The translations under genes were made by a program, and so were the position numbers. Below the pieces are notes generated by a model, which worked only from the letters and a program-made list of their open reading frames with translations, was not told where the DNA came from and searched no databases. Of a DNA stretch of 64,000 bases, positions 25,254 through 34,724 are shown piece after piece. The DNA is from Bradyrhizobium huanghuaihaiense (GTDB lineage: Bacteria; Pseudomonadota; Alphaproteobacteria; Rhizobiales; Xanthobacteraceae): the NCBI RefSeq assembly GCF_007830635.1, contig NZ_VLLA01000002.1, forward strand, positions 124,001-188,000, given 5' to 3'. How positions within the stretch are numbered: the stretch's first letter is position 1; each line of letters begins with the position of its first letter.

Positions 25254-25284
25254 TTGACTTTTGCGTGGGTGAGTGCTTACTCAC
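25254..25284 (+). promoter_or_regulatory. Promoter with overlapping palindromic operator for the TetR-RND operon
   Basis: A -35 TTGACT (25254-25259) is followed after 17 bases by a weak -10 TTACTC (25277-25282). A perfect palindrome gtgagt-gctt-actcac (25269-25284) covers the spacer and -10. A TetR-type repressor bound there would block RNA polymerase, and the first gene downstream encodes a TetR protein, so autoregulation is the natural reading. Confidence 0.6.
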
Positions 25285-25288
25285 TAAC

Positions 25289-25990
25289 ATGAGCTCATTG
25301 CGTATGACGAGCGACCTGAGGCGTCAATTGATCCTCGGTGCCGCGAAACGCTGCTTTGCCCGCCACGGATATAACGGCACCACGACGAAGAGCGTGGCGG
25401 CCGCCGCTGCCATTTCCGAGGCGCTGCTGTTCAAGCATTTCCCGTCCAAGGCGGCGCTGTACGCCGAAATCCTCAGCGACGAATGCGAGGCGGATCCGGC
25501 CTTGATGGAGCTGCTCGAGCGCGAGCCGTCGACGGCGGCTCTGGTCGAGCTGATCCGCGGCATGGTCCAGCACTTCCTCCACATCGCCGATGGTCCCGAC
25601 AAGGAAGAAGCGCAGCGCCTGCGACTGATGGCCACGAGTCATTTGGATGATGGCGAATTTGCCCGTCTGCTATATGCCAAAATCGAGAAGCTGATCGGGG
25701 CGGTCTTCGTCGCCTCGCTCGAGCGTGCGGTTGCCAGCGGTGAGGCGCGGCCTTTCAGCGGCGATCCGCTCAACCTGTTCTGGTTTGCGCATCACACGGT
25801 GATGATGGCTGCGCTGACCAGGCTGCCGGCTGCGCCCTGTCTCGCTTACGGCAAGGCGAACGATCTGGAGCGGCAGCTCTGTGAGTTTCTCCTGAGGGGT
25901 ATCGGACTTAACGACGCCGCAATTGCTTCGCATTTGGGCCGCGATCAGGCCGCGGATGCGGGCAAGACGGCGATTGCAGAAAGTGCATGA
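25289..25990 (+). CDS. TetR/AcrR-family repressor of the adjacent RND efflux genes
   Basis: A 233-residue protein if begun at ATG 25289; ATG 25304 is an alternative, and neither has a strong ribosome binding site. The N-terminal HTH is evident: LILGAAKRCFARHGYNGTTT, VAAAAAISEALLFKHFPSK. The rest is helical. The gene ends one base before the membrane fusion protein start. The palindrome just upstream (25269-25284) is its probable operator. It likely senses an efflux substrate. Confidence 0.85.
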   Translation: MSSLRMTSDLRRQLILGAAKRCFARHGYNGTTTKSVAAAAAISEALLFKHFPSKAALYAEILSDECEADPALMELLEREPSTAALVELIRGMVQHFLHIADGPDKEEAQRLRLMATSHLDDGEFARLLYAKIEKLIGAVFVASLERAVASGEARPFSGDPLNLFWFAHHTVMMAALTRLPAAPCLAYGKANDLERQLCEFLLRGIGLNDAAIASHLGRDQAADAGKTAIAESA

Positions 25991-25991
25991 C

Positions 25992-27185
25992 ATGAACATC
26001 GTAGCCGAACACAAGATTTCGGGCGAACCGATCGACAACAAGGCTCCCAAGCGTCCGGTCCGGCCGGTGCGCTGGTTCATCATCGTCGGCACGCTGCTTG
26101 CCGTGCTCGTTGGTGGTCTCGTCTGGTTCAATAATTTCCGCGGCCAGATGATCAAGCAGTTCTTCGCCAACAACAAGCCGCCGCCGACGGCCGTCAGCGC
26201 AGCCGAGGCGAAGTCGGAGGTGGTGCCGAACCTGCTCACGGCGGTCGGCAGCCTCGTCGCCGTGCATCAGGTCGACGTCAGCGCCGACGTCAACGGCCGC
26301 GTCACCGAGATCAAGTTCGAGCCGGGTACGCGTGTCGAAGCCGGCACGCCGCTGGTGCAGCTGTTCGACGCGCCGGATCAAGGTGACCTCGCCAACTACA
26401 AGGCGCAGGCGACCGTCGCGCAGCTCTCGCTCGACCGCGCCAAGCAGCTGGCCTCGCGCCAGTTCGGCCCGCAGGCGACCGTCGATACCGCGCAGGCTGC
26501 CTACGACCAGGCGCAAGCGGGGATCGCAAAGACCGAGGCGCTGATTTCGCAGAAGCTCGTGCGCGCGCCGTTCTCGGGTGATCTCGGCATGCGCAAGGTG
26601 GAGGTCGGCCAGTATCTGACGGCCGGCACCGCGATCGTCTCGTTGACCGACCTGTCGGAGCTGTGGGCCAACTTCACCGTCACCGAAAAGGATTCCGCCA
26701 GCCTCAAGGTCGGCCAGACAGTTCGGCTGAAGGTCGACGCCTATCCCGGCCGCACCTTCGAGGGCAAGATCACCACGATCGAGCCGCAGATCGCGACCGA
26801 CACCCGCAACATCCGCGTGCAGGCGACGATCGCCAATCCCGAGAAGATCCTGAAGCCCGGCATGTTCGTGACCACGACGGTGGTGTTGCCGGAGAAGCCG
26901 GCGGTGATCACCGTTCCGGAAACAGCGGTCGACTACACTCTGTATGGCGACTCCGTGTTCGTGATCACCGAGAAGAAGGAAGAGGACGGCAAGACCAGCC
27001 TCTCCGCGGTGCGCACCTTCGTGCAGACCGGCAGCCGGGTCGAGGGCCGCGTCGAGATCGTCAAGGGTCTGAAGGCGGGCGACAAGGTCGTCGCCGTCGG
27101 CCAGCTCAAGCTGCAATCGGGCGCGGCGGTCGCGATTTCGACCGACCCGGCTCCGCAGATCCCGGCGCAGCCGCCGCGCTACTGA
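25992..27185 (+). CDS. RND efflux membrane fusion protein (HlyD/AcrA type)
   Basis: A 397-residue protein; the N-terminal membrane anchor is at ~28-48 (WFIIVGTLLAVLVGGLVWF). Then come a lipoyl/barrel-sandwich half (VDVSADVNGRVTEIKFEPGT), an alpha-hairpin around 140-180, the second lipoyl half (LVRAPFSGDLGMRKVEVGQ) and a beta-barrel domain (VTEKDSASLKVGQTVRLKVD). It links the inner-membrane pump at 27254 to an outer-membrane channel that is not encoded here. It lies one base after the TetR stop codon. Confidence 0.92.
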   Translation: MNIVAEHKISGEPIDNKAPKRPVRPVRWFIIVGTLLAVLVGGLVWFNNFRGQMIKQFFANNKPPPTAVSAAEAKSEVVPNLLTAVGSLVAVHQVDVSADVNGRVTEIKFEPGTRVEAGTPLVQLFDAPDQGDLANYKAQATVAQLSLDRAKQLASRQFGPQATVDTAQAAYDQAQAGIAKTEALISQKLVRAPFSGDLGMRKVEVGQYLTAGTAIVSLTDLSELWANFTVTEKDSASLKVGQTVRLKVDAYPGRTFEGKITTIEPQIATDTRNIRVQATIANPEKILKPGMFVTTTVVLPEKPAVITVPETAVDYTLYGDSVFVITEKKEEDGKTSLSAVRTFVQTGSRVEGRVEIVKGLKAGDKVVAVGQLKLQSGAAVAISTDPAPQIPAQPPRY

Positions 27186-27195
27186 CAACATCCTC

Positions 27196-27222
27196 GCGTG
27201 ATCCGGCTCGGCCGGATCACGC
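27196..27222 (+). promoter_or_regulatory. Intercistronic hairpin between membrane fusion protein and RND pump
   Basis: gcgtgatccggc, loop tcg, gccggatcacgc: a perfect 12-bp stem with no T-run after it. It could be an attenuator or an mRNA-stabilising element that sets the ratio of the two pump parts. Confidence 0.55.
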
Positions 27223-27253
27223 TTCTTGAGACAAAGAAATCGAGATCGCCGCG

Positions 27254-30200
27254 ATGGCCTTTACCGATATTTTCATCAAGCGCCCGGTTCTGTCGGTCGT
27301 CGTCAGCCTGCTGATCCTGCTGATCGGCCTGCGCGCGGCGATGGTGCTGCCGATCCGGCAATATCCGAAACTGTCGAACACGGTCATCAACATCACGACC
27401 GTCTATCCCGGCGCGTCCGCGGACCTGATCCAGGGCTTCATCACCACGCCGATCGAGCAGGCGGTCGCCTCCGCCGAAGGCGTGGACTACATCACCTCGT
27501 CCTCGGTGCTCGGCACCTCGACGATCCAGGTCTACATCAAGCTCAACTTCGATCCGAACCAGGCGCTCACCGAGGTGCTGGCGAAGACGAACTCGGTGAA
27601 GTACCTGATCCCGAAGGAGTCGAACGACCCGATCGTCACCAAGACCACGGGCCAGACCACGGCCGTGATGTATCTCGGCTTCTCGTCGGAGGAGCTGTCG
27701 GGTTCGGCGATCTCCGACTATCTGACGCGCGTGGTGCAGCCGGTGCTGTCGACGGTCGACGGCGTCGCCTCGGCGGACATCCTCGGCGGCCAGACTTTTG
27801 CGATGCGGCTGTGGCTTGATCCCGTGAAGATGGCCGGCCGCAACGTGTCGCCGGCCGACGTTGCCGCTGCCATCCAGGCCAACAACTTCCAGTCGGCGGC
27901 GGGCCAGACCAAGGGCTACCTCATCGTCTCGAACGTCTCGACGAATACGGGCCTGACCGACGTCAACCAGTTCAGGAAGATGATCGTCAAGGCCAAGGAC
28001 GGCGGCTTCGTGCGGATGGAGGACATCGCCACCGTCGAGCTTGCCGCCCAGAGCACGGACGCCAGCGTCGCCTTCAACGGCGAGCATGCGATCTTCATCG
28101 GTGTGCAGGCAACGCCGCAAGGCAACCCGCTGACCCTGGTCAAGGGCGTGCGCGCGCTGTTCCCCGAACTCGAGCGCAATCTGCCGCCGTCGATGAAGAT
28201 GAAGGTCGCCTACGACTCGACCAAATTCATCCAGTCCTCGATCGACGAGGTGGAGAAGACGCTGGGCGAAGCCGTGATCATCGTGATCGTGGTGATCTTC
28301 CTGTTCCTGGCCTCGCTCCGCTCGGTCATCATTCCCGTCGTCACCATCCCGCTGTCGATGATCGGCGTCTGCACCCTGATGCTGGCGCTCGGCTTCAGCT
28401 TCAACCTGTTGACGCTGCTCGCGATGGTGCTGGCGATCGGTCTCGTCGTCGACGACGCCATCGTCGTGGTGGAGAACATCCATCGCCATCTGGAGGAGGG
28501 TAAGACGCCGGTCCAGGCGTCGCTACAGGGCGCACGCGAGATCGTCGGGCCCGTCATCTCGATGACCATCACGCTCGCGGCGGTGTACGCGCCGATCGGC
28601 TTCCTCGGCGGCCTCACCGGTTCGCTGTTCCGCGAATTCGCCTTCACGCTCGCCGGCTCGGTGATCGTGTCGGGCGTGATCGCGCTGACGCTGTCGCCGA
28701 TGATGTGCTCGGTGCTGCTCAAGAACACCGAAGAAGGCCGTTTCGCCAAGCTCGTGAACCGGGTGTTCGGCGCCCTGACGCGCTGGTACGGGCGCAAGCT
28801 CGACCGCACGCTCGACTACAAGGCGATCACCGGCCTGTTCGCGATCACGATCCTCGGCCTCGTCGGCTTCCTCTACATGCACACCTCGAAGGAGTTGGCG
28901 CCCGAGGAAGACCAGGGCATCGTGTTCGCGGTGACCAAGGCGCCGAAATACGCCAACATCGACTATGTCGATTTCTACGGCGAGAAGCTCGACGAGAAAT
29001 TCCAGAAATTCCCCGAGACCGATCTGCGCTTCGTGCTGAACGGCATCAACGGTCCGCAGGGCGGCATCGCCGGCATGCTCCTGAAGCCCTGGGACGAGCG
29101 CAAGCGCTCGTCGATCCAGCTGAAGCCGCTGGTCCAGGCCGAGCTCTCCAAGATCGAGGGCGTGCAGGCCTTCGCGTTCAACCTGCCGCCGCTGCCGGGC
29201 GGGCCGGGCGGCCTTCCGGTACAGATGGTCATCAACTCCACGGCCGGTTTCCAGACGGTCTATGAGCAGATGGAGAAGCTGAAGGACGCCGCGCGCAAGA
29301 GCGGCATGTTCATCGTCTCCGACAGCGACCTCGCCTACAACCAGCCGAACGTGAAGGTGACGATCAACCGCACCAAGGCGCAGGATCTCGGCGTCAACAT
29401 GCAGAACCTCGGCTCGACGCTCGCGGTGCTGCTCGGCGGCAACTACATCAACCGCTTCAATCTCGAGGGCCGTTCCTATCAGGTGATCCCGCAGGTTCCG
29501 CGCGGCCAGCGGCTCTCGCCGGAATCGCTCGGCGGCTACTATGTGACGACCAACACCGGCCAGCAGCTGCCGCTGTCGAGCGTGGTGTCGATCGAGACCA
29601 GGACCGACCCGAATTCGCTGACCCACTACAACCAGCTCAACTCGGCGACGTTCTCGGCCGTGCCGATGCCCGGCGTGACCGTCGGTGCTGCAGTCGACTT
29701 CCTCGAAGGCGAGGCCAAGAAGCTGCCGCAGGGTTTCAGCCACGACTACCTGGCCGACTCCCGGCAGTATGTGCAGGAAGGCAACCAGCTCGCGATCACC
29801 TTCGGCTTCGCGTTGATCATCATCTTCCTGGTGCTGGCGGCGCAGTTCGAGAGCCTGCGTGACCCGTTCGTGATCATGATCTCGGTGCCGATGGCGATCG
29901 TCGGCGCGCTGATCCCGCTGTTCTTCGGCGTGGCGACCATGAACATCTACACCCAGGTCGGTCTGCTCACCCTGGTCGGCCTGATCACCAAGCACGGCAT
30001 CCTGATGGTGGAGTTCGCCAACGAACTCCAGGTCAAGGAGCGGCTCGACCGCCGTTCGGCCATCGAGATGTCGGCCCGCATCCGCCTGCGGCCGATCCTG
30101 ATGACGACGGCCGCGATGGTGACCGGTCTGATCCCGCTGCTGACCGCGACCGGCGCGGGCGCGGCCAGCCGCTTCTCGATCGGTCTGGTCGTCGTCGCCG

Positions 30201-30349
30201 GCATGTCGATCGGAACGCTGTTCACGCTGTTCGTGCTGCCCGCGGTCTACGTGGTGCTGGCGACCGACCATCGTGCGGCGGCCGATTCCGAGCGGAACAA
30301 GCAGGTCAACGAACTCGACCTCGGCGCCAAGGCGCTGCGCCCGACCTGA
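27254..30349 (+). CDS. RND-family multidrug efflux pump, inner-membrane transporter (AcrB/MexB type)
   Basis: A 1031-residue protein, the size of HAE1 pumps. It begins FTDIFIKRPVLSVVVSLLIL and shows twelve hydrophobic helices in two repeats with two large periplasmic loops. The proton-relay Asp pair is in IGLVVDDAIVVVENIHRH (TM4). It works as a trimer with the membrane fusion protein encoded 68 bases upstream and an outer-membrane channel from elsewhere. The sequence is closer to the MexK/MmeB-like branch than to AcrB itself, as far as can be judged by eye. A strong terminator follows. Confidence 0.93.
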   Translation: MAFTDIFIKRPVLSVVVSLLILLIGLRAAMVLPIRQYPKLSNTVINITTVYPGASADLIQGFITTPIEQAVASAEGVDYITSSSVLGTSTIQVYIKLNFDPNQALTEVLAKTNSVKYLIPKESNDPIVTKTTGQTTAVMYLGFSSEELSGSAISDYLTRVVQPVLSTVDGVASADILGGQTFAMRLWLDPVKMAGRNVSPADVAAAIQANNFQSAAGQTKGYLIVSNVSTNTGLTDVNQFRKMIVKAKDGGFVRMEDIATVELAAQSTDASVAFNGEHAIFIGVQATPQGNPLTLVKGVRALFPELERNLPPSMKMKVAYDSTKFIQSSIDEVEKTLGEAVIIVIVVIFLFLASLRSVIIPVVTIPLSMIGVCTLMLALGFSFNLLTLLAMVLAIGLVVDDAIVVVENIHRHLEEGKTPVQASLQGAREIVGPVISMTITLAAVYAPIGFLGGLTGSLFREFAFTLAGSVIVSGVIALTLSPMMCSVLLKNTEEGRFAKLVNRVFGALTRWYGRKLDRTLDYKAITGLFAITILGLVGFLYMHTSKELAPEEDQGIVFAVTKAPKYANIDYVDFYGEKLDEKFQKFPETDLRFVLNGINGPQGGIAGMLLKPWDERKRSSIQLKPLVQAELSKIEGVQAFAFNLPPLPGGPGGLPVQMVINSTAGFQTVYEQMEKLKDAARKSGMFIVSDSDLAYNQPNVKVTINRTKAQDLGVNMQNLGSTLAVLLGGNYINRFNLEGRSYQVIPQVPRGQRLSPESLGGYYVTTNTGQQLPLSSVVSIETRTDPNSLTHYNQLNSATFSAVPMPGVTVGAAVDFLEGEAKKLPQGFSHDYLADSRQYVQEGNQLAITFGFALIIIFLVLAAQFESLRDPFVIMISVPMAIVGALIPLFFGVATMNIYTQVGLLTLVGLITKHGILMVEFANELQVKERLDRRSAIEMSARIRLRPILMTTAAMVTGLIPLLTATGAGAASRFSIGLVVVAGMSIGTLFTLFVLPAVYVVLATDHRAAADSERNKQVNELDLGAKALRPT

Positions 30350-30371
30350 GGCCGGAAGCAAGCAAATCGGA

Positions 30372-30405
30372 GGGCGGCAGCGGCGAGTCCGCTGCCGCCC
30401 TTTTT
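30372..30405 (+). terminator. Intrinsic terminator of the RND operon
   Basis: Stem gggcggcagcgg (30372-30383), loop cgagt, ccgctgccgccc (30389-30400), then five T. It lies 23 bases after the pump stop codon. Confidence 0.9.
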
Positions 30406-30499
30406 CGTTGGGTCCCGCTGCGGCGGCCGCAACCTTGGGGCTGGCCCTTGGCCGCGCTGGCGAGAGACAAGGTCCGGTCTTCTTGCTAGGTTCCGCGGG

Positions 30500-33082
30500 A
30501 TGAGCCTTTCCCTCCATCCCGACACACCGCAAGCCAGGACGCTGCCGAGCGCGGCGCAGGATGGCGTCGCGCCCGGCGCGGCGGCGGGGAAGGGAATCAG
30601 GACCCGGCTGTTCGCCAAATACGTCGCACTGTTCGTGGCGGTCGTCGCCATCGCGTTGCTTGCCAACGGCCTGTTCGAGGTCTTTTTCTATTATCGCGAG
30701 CACAAGGCCTCGCTGATCCGGGTCCAGCATGAGCAGGCCGAGGCGGCTGCGGCCAAGATCGGGCAGTTCGTCAAGGAGATCGAGAGCCAGCTCGGCTGGA
30801 CCACGCAGCTGCCATGGTCGGCGGGCTCGATCGAGCAGCGTCGGTTCGACGCGCTGCGGCTGCTGCGCCAAGTGCCGGCGATCACGGAACTCGCCCAGGT
30901 CGATGCGAGCGGCAGGGAGCGGCTGCGCGTGTCGCGGCTGGCGATGGACGCGATCGACAGCGGGATCGATCTGTCTGACGACCCCAAATTCACCGAGGCG
31001 GTCGCGCACAAGGTGTTCTACGGGCCGGTCTACTTTCGCAGGGACTCCGAGCCCTACATGACGCTGGCGCAGGCCGGGTCGCGCAAGGACGCCGGCGTCA
31101 GCATCGCGGAAGTCAACCTGAAGCTGATCTGGGACGTCGTGTCCCAGATCAAGGTCGGCCAGCACGGGCACGCTTACGTCGTCGGCCCGGAGGGGCGGCT
31201 GATCGCGCATCCCGATATCAGCCTCGTTCTGCGCAACACCGACATGTCGAACCTTGCGCAGGTGCGCGCCGCGCTGGCCGGGGGCGGGGGGACTGCTGAC
31301 GCGCTCTCCGAGGCGCGCAACATCCAGGGCCAGAAGGTGCTGACCGCATCGGCCCCGATCGAGCCGATGCACTGGACCATGTTCGTCGAGCTGCCGGTCG
31401 AGGAGGCCTATGCGGCGCTCTATGCCGCGCTGGAACGGCTCGCATTTGTGCTGCTCGCGGCCTCGGTCTTCGCGGTGCTGGCCGGGATCTTCCTGGCGCG
31501 CCGCATGGTCGGGCCGATCCAGGCGCTGCGCATCGGCGCCGAGCGCATCGGCGGGGGCGATTTCGCCCAGCGTATCTCGATCAAAACCGGCGATGAGCTG
31601 GAGGGGCTCGCGGACCAATTCAACCACATGGGCGAGCGCTTGCAGGAATCCTATGCCGACCTCGAGAACAAGGTCGAGCAGCGGACCGCCGAGTTGCGGG
31701 AAGCGCTGCAACAGCAGACCGCAACCGCCGACGTGCTGAAGGTGATCAGCCGCTCGACGTTCGATTTGCAGACCGTGCTCGACACGCTGGTCGGGTCGGC
31801 GGCCCGCCTGTGCGACGCGGATGAGGGAACGATCTTCCGGCCCCGCGATGGCATCTTTTATCTGGCAGCAAGCTGTGGCCTCGACGCAGAGCAGGAGAAC
31901 AAGCTTCGGACATTTGCTTCCGTGCCGGAGCGGGGAAGTGTCGTCGGGCGTACCCTGCTCGATCGCAAGACGGTTCATGTTCCGGACGTGCAGGCCGATC
32001 AGGAATATGCCCCTTCGTCGGCCCGAAGGCGCTCCAACGTCCGTACGATGCTCGGTGTGCCCTTGCTTCGAGAGGGCGCGCCCATCGGCGTGTTCGTCCT
32101 GACGCGGCATGTCGTGCGTCCCTTCAGCGAGAAGCAGATCGAGCTCGCCACGACCTTTGCAGACCAGGCCCTCATCGCGATCGAGAACGTCCGGCTGTTC
32201 GACGAAGTCCAGGAGCGCACCAGGGAATTGTCGCGATCCCTGAACGAACTGCGCGCCGCACAGGATCGCCTGGTGCAGACCGAGAAGCTTGCCTCCCTCG
32301 GCCAGCTCACGGCAGGGATCGCCCACGAGATCAAGAATCCTCTGAACTTCGTCAATAACTTCTCTTCGGTCTCGACCGAGCTGATCGACGAGCTCAACGA
32401 GACCCTGCAATCGGTCTCGCTCGACGACAAGACCAAGGAGGAGATCGACGAGCTGACTGCTATGCTCAAGGGCAATCTCGAGAAGGTGGTGCAGCACGGC
32501 AAGCGCGCCGACTCCATCGTCAGGAACATGCTGCTGCATTCGCGCCAGGGGTCTGGCGAACATCGTCCCGTCGATATCAATGCGGTCGTGGAGGAGAGCC
32601 TCAATCTCGCCTATCACGGTGCGCGCGCCGAGAGGCCCGCCTTCAACATCACACTCGAGCGCGTGTTCGACCCCGCCGCCGGCATGGTGGACATCTATCC
32701 GCAGGAGATCACGCGCGTCTTCCTCAACCTGATCTCGAACGGCTTCTACGCCGCTGCCAAGCGCAAGGCGAGTGCGGCGGAAGGTTTTGAACCCACTCTG
32801 AGCGCTGCAACGCGGAACCTCGGTGACGAGGTCGAGATCCGGATCCGCGACAACGGCACCGGAATTCCGCCCGAGGTGCAGGAGAAGCTGTTCAACCCGT
32901 TCTTCACGACCAAGCCGGCCGGCGAAGGCACCGGGCTCGGCCTGTCCATGAGCCACGACATCGTCGTGAAGCAGCATGGTGGCACGATCGACGTGAAGAC
33001 CGACGCCGGTGTATTCACCGAATTCATCATCACGCTGCCGCGGACGATGGCAGCGGGCGACACCCCCGGAGGCAAGACTTGA
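30500..33082 (+). CDS. Membrane sensor histidine kinase with Cache, HAMP and GAF domains
   Basis: An 860-residue protein. TM1 is ~41-66 and TM2 ~313-335, bounding a ~245-residue periplasmic double-Cache-like sensor (VGQHGHAYVVGPEGRLIAHP). HAMP follows (GPIQALRIGAERIGGGDF), then a coiled coil, a GAF domain (~430-570; ADEGTIFRPRDG), then HisKA with His609 in AGIAHEIKNPLNFVNNF, and HATPase with IRDNGTGIPPEVQEKL and GEGTGLGLSMSHDIV. The dimerisation box is spaced by an extra helical insert between His609 and the catalytic domain, as in PhoR-like cyanobacterial/rhizobial kinases. It overlaps the first receiver gene by four bases. Confidence 0.92.
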   Translation: MSLSLHPDTPQARTLPSAAQDGVAPGAAAGKGIRTRLFAKYVALFVAVVAIALLANGLFEVFFYYREHKASLIRVQHEQAEAAAAKIGQFVKEIESQLGWTTQLPWSAGSIEQRRFDALRLLRQVPAITELAQVDASGRERLRVSRLAMDAIDSGIDLSDDPKFTEAVAHKVFYGPVYFRRDSEPYMTLAQAGSRKDAGVSIAEVNLKLIWDVVSQIKVGQHGHAYVVGPEGRLIAHPDISLVLRNTDMSNLAQVRAALAGGGGTADALSEARNIQGQKVLTASAPIEPMHWTMFVELPVEEAYAALYAALERLAFVLLAASVFAVLAGIFLARRMVGPIQALRIGAERIGGGDFAQRISIKTGDELEGLADQFNHMGERLQESYADLENKVEQRTAELREALQQQTATADVLKVISRSTFDLQTVLDTLVGSAARLCDADEGTIFRPRDGIFYLAASCGLDAEQENKLRTFASVPERGSVVGRTLLDRKTVHVPDVQADQEYAPSSARRRSNVRTMLGVPLLREGAPIGVFVLTRHVVRPFSEKQIELATTFADQALIAIENVRLFDEVQERTRELSRSLNELRAAQDRLVQTEKLASLGQLTAGIAHEIKNPLNFVNNFSSVSTELIDELNETLQSVSLDDKTKEEIDELTAMLKGNLEKVVQHGKRADSIVRNMLLHSRQGSGEHRPVDINAVVEESLNLAYHGARAERPAFNITLERVFDPAAGMVDIYPQEITRVFLNLISNGFYAAAKRKASAAEGFEPTLSAATRNLGDEVEIRIRDNGTGIPPEVQEKLFNPFFTTKPAGEGTGLGLSMSHDIVVKQHGGTIDVKTDAGVFTEFIITLPRTMAAGDTPGGKT

Positions 33083-33468
33083 ACGTTTACATTCTGGTCG
33101 TCGACGACGAACCCGACGTCGAGCCGCTGTTCAGGCAACACTTCCGGCGCGACCTGCGCGCCGGCCGTTTCCAGATGGAGTTCGCGCCCTCTGCGGCCGA
33201 TGCGCTGAGGCGTGCCGCCGAGGTTCGGGATCCTTCGCTGATCCTGATCCTGTCGGACATCAACATGCCTGGCATGAGCGGGCTCGACCTGCTGCCGAAG
33301 GTGCGCGCCGACTATCCGCATGTCCCCGTCATCATGATCACGGCCTATGGCGACGCCGAGACGCGCCGGAAAGCGATCGAGCGAGGCGCCCACGGGCTCC
33401 TGACCAAGCCGATCGACTTCGCGCTGCTGCGCCAGGAGATCGATACGAGGCTCGAGCAAGCCGCATGA
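33079..33468 (+). CDS. Single-domain response regulator
   Basis: A 129-residue stand-alone receiver starting at TTG 33079, overlapping the kinase stop. The acidic pair DD at 9-10, phosphoacceptor Asp60 (ILSDINMPG), Thr in MITAYGD and Lys in LLTKPID are all present. It has no output domain and so should act by protein contact or phosphotransfer. It overlaps the next gene by four bases. It is probably the intermediate between the kinase and the receiver-cyclase. Confidence 0.9.
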   Translation: MNVYILVVDDEPDVEPLFRQHFRRDLRAGRFQMEFAPSAADALRRAAEVRDPSLILILSDINMPGMSGLDLLPKVRADYPHVPVIMITAYGDAETRRKAIERGAHGLLTKPIDFALLRQEIDTRLEQAA

Positions 33469-34715
33469 CTGCGACAATCCTCTTCGTCGACGACGAGCCG
33501 GATCTCGAAGCGCTGATCCTGCAGAAGTTCCGCAGGCAGATCCGCGATGGCCAGTTCGCCCTGATGTTCGCCCGCGACGGCCTCGAGGCGCTGGAGTCGC
33601 TGGAGCAGAATCCGCATGTCGACATGGTGGTCTCCGACATCAACATGCCGCGGATGGACGGGCTGTCGCTGCTGGCGAAACTCCAGGAGGCCGAGGACAA
33701 GAAGTCGACCATCATCGTCTCGGCCTATGGCGACATGAGCAACATCCGTACCGCCATGAACCGCGGCGCATTCGACTTCCTGACCAAGCCCATCGACTTC
33801 GCCGACCTGGAAACCACGATCCAGAAGACCATCCGCCATGTGGAGATGCTGCGCGACGTGCGGCGGCGCCAGATGGAAGCCGAGCGCGCCCATGCCTCGC
33901 TGTCGCGCTTCTTTTCGCCGGAGATCGCAAGACGCCTGGCGGCGGATGTCGAAGGCGACGGCATGGAGGTGCAGTGGCGCGATGTCGCCACCCTCTTCAC
34001 CGACATCACCGGCTTCACCTCGCTGGTCGAGACCGCGCCTCCGCAGACACTCGGTCAGCTCCTCAACGAATATGTCGGCGGGATGACCGAGATCGTGTTC
34101 GCACATGAGGGGACGGTCGCCAAGATCATCGGCGATGCGATCCAGGTGCTGTTCAATGCCCCCGGCGACCAGCCGGATTATGCGACGCGTGCGGTCGCCT
34201 GCGCGCATGCTCTCGACGCCTGGGCGCAGGATTTTTCGGCGCGCTGGCAGGCGAAGGGCGTGAATTTCGGCACGACCCGCATCGGTGCCCATGCGGGTCC
34301 CGCGCTGGTGGGTAATTTCGGTGGCAATCGTTTCTTCGACTACACGGCCTATGGCGACTCGATCAACATCGCGGCGCGGCTGGAAGCCGCCAACAAACAC
34401 CTGGGCACGCGCATCTGCGTCAGCGCCAACGTCGCCAAGGCGGCTGAGAATTTTCAAGGACGTCCCGTCGGCGAGCTGATGCTGCGCGGACGCAGCGAGC
34501 CGCTGCGCGCGTTCGAGCCGTTGTTGCCGAACAAATTCGAAGCGCCGGAGACGGCGATCTATTCGGAGGCTTTCGCCAAGATGGAGGCTGGCGACGCCGC
34601 AGCCATGCCGGCCTTCGCCGCGCTGGTCGGCATGCATGCCGACGATCCGCTGGCCGGTTTTCACCTGAAGCGCCTGCTCAACGGCGCCAAGGGCATTCGC
34701 ATGCAACTGGAATAG
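33465..34715 (+). CDS. Response regulator with class III adenylate/guanylate cyclase output
   Basis: A 416-residue protein. Residues 1-125 are a receiver domain (VDDEPD, phosphoacceptor Asp58 in VVSDINMPRMDG, FLTKPID). A coiled-coil linker (~130-160) leads to a class III cyclase domain, with the metal-binding Asp in ATLFTDITGFTSLVE and in AKIIGDAIQVLF, and YTAYGDSINIAARLEAAN for base recognition and transition-state residues. Phosphorylation by the upstream kinase should switch cyclic-nucleotide synthesis. The last ~70 residues form a helical extension. The ATG overlaps the preceding stop. Confidence 0.92.
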   Translation: MTATILFVDDEPDLEALILQKFRRQIRDGQFALMFARDGLEALESLEQNPHVDMVVSDINMPRMDGLSLLAKLQEAEDKKSTIIVSAYGDMSNIRTAMNRGAFDFLTKPIDFADLETTIQKTIRHVEMLRDVRRRQMEAERAHASLSRFFSPEIARRLAADVEGDGMEVQWRDVATLFTDITGFTSLVETAPPQTLGQLLNEYVGGMTEIVFAHEGTVAKIIGDAIQVLFNAPGDQPDYATRAVACAHALDAWAQDFSARWQAKGVNFGTTRIGAHAGPALVGNFGGNRFFDYTAYGDSINIAARLEAANKHLGTRICVSANVAKAAENFQGRPVGELMLRGRSEPLRAFEPLLPNKFEAPETAIYSEAFAKMEAGDAAAMPAFAALVGMHADDPLAGFHLKRLLNGAKGIRMQLE

Positions 34716-34724
34716 GAGCCCGTC

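Noticed and set aside
28523..32977. A 1484-codon open frame on the minus strand opposite the RND pump and sensor kinase
   Set aside because: It is a by-product of high third-position GC in the real genes. It crosses the terminator at 30372-30405 and two unrelated genes, and its translation is low-complexity His/Arg/Asp-rich.
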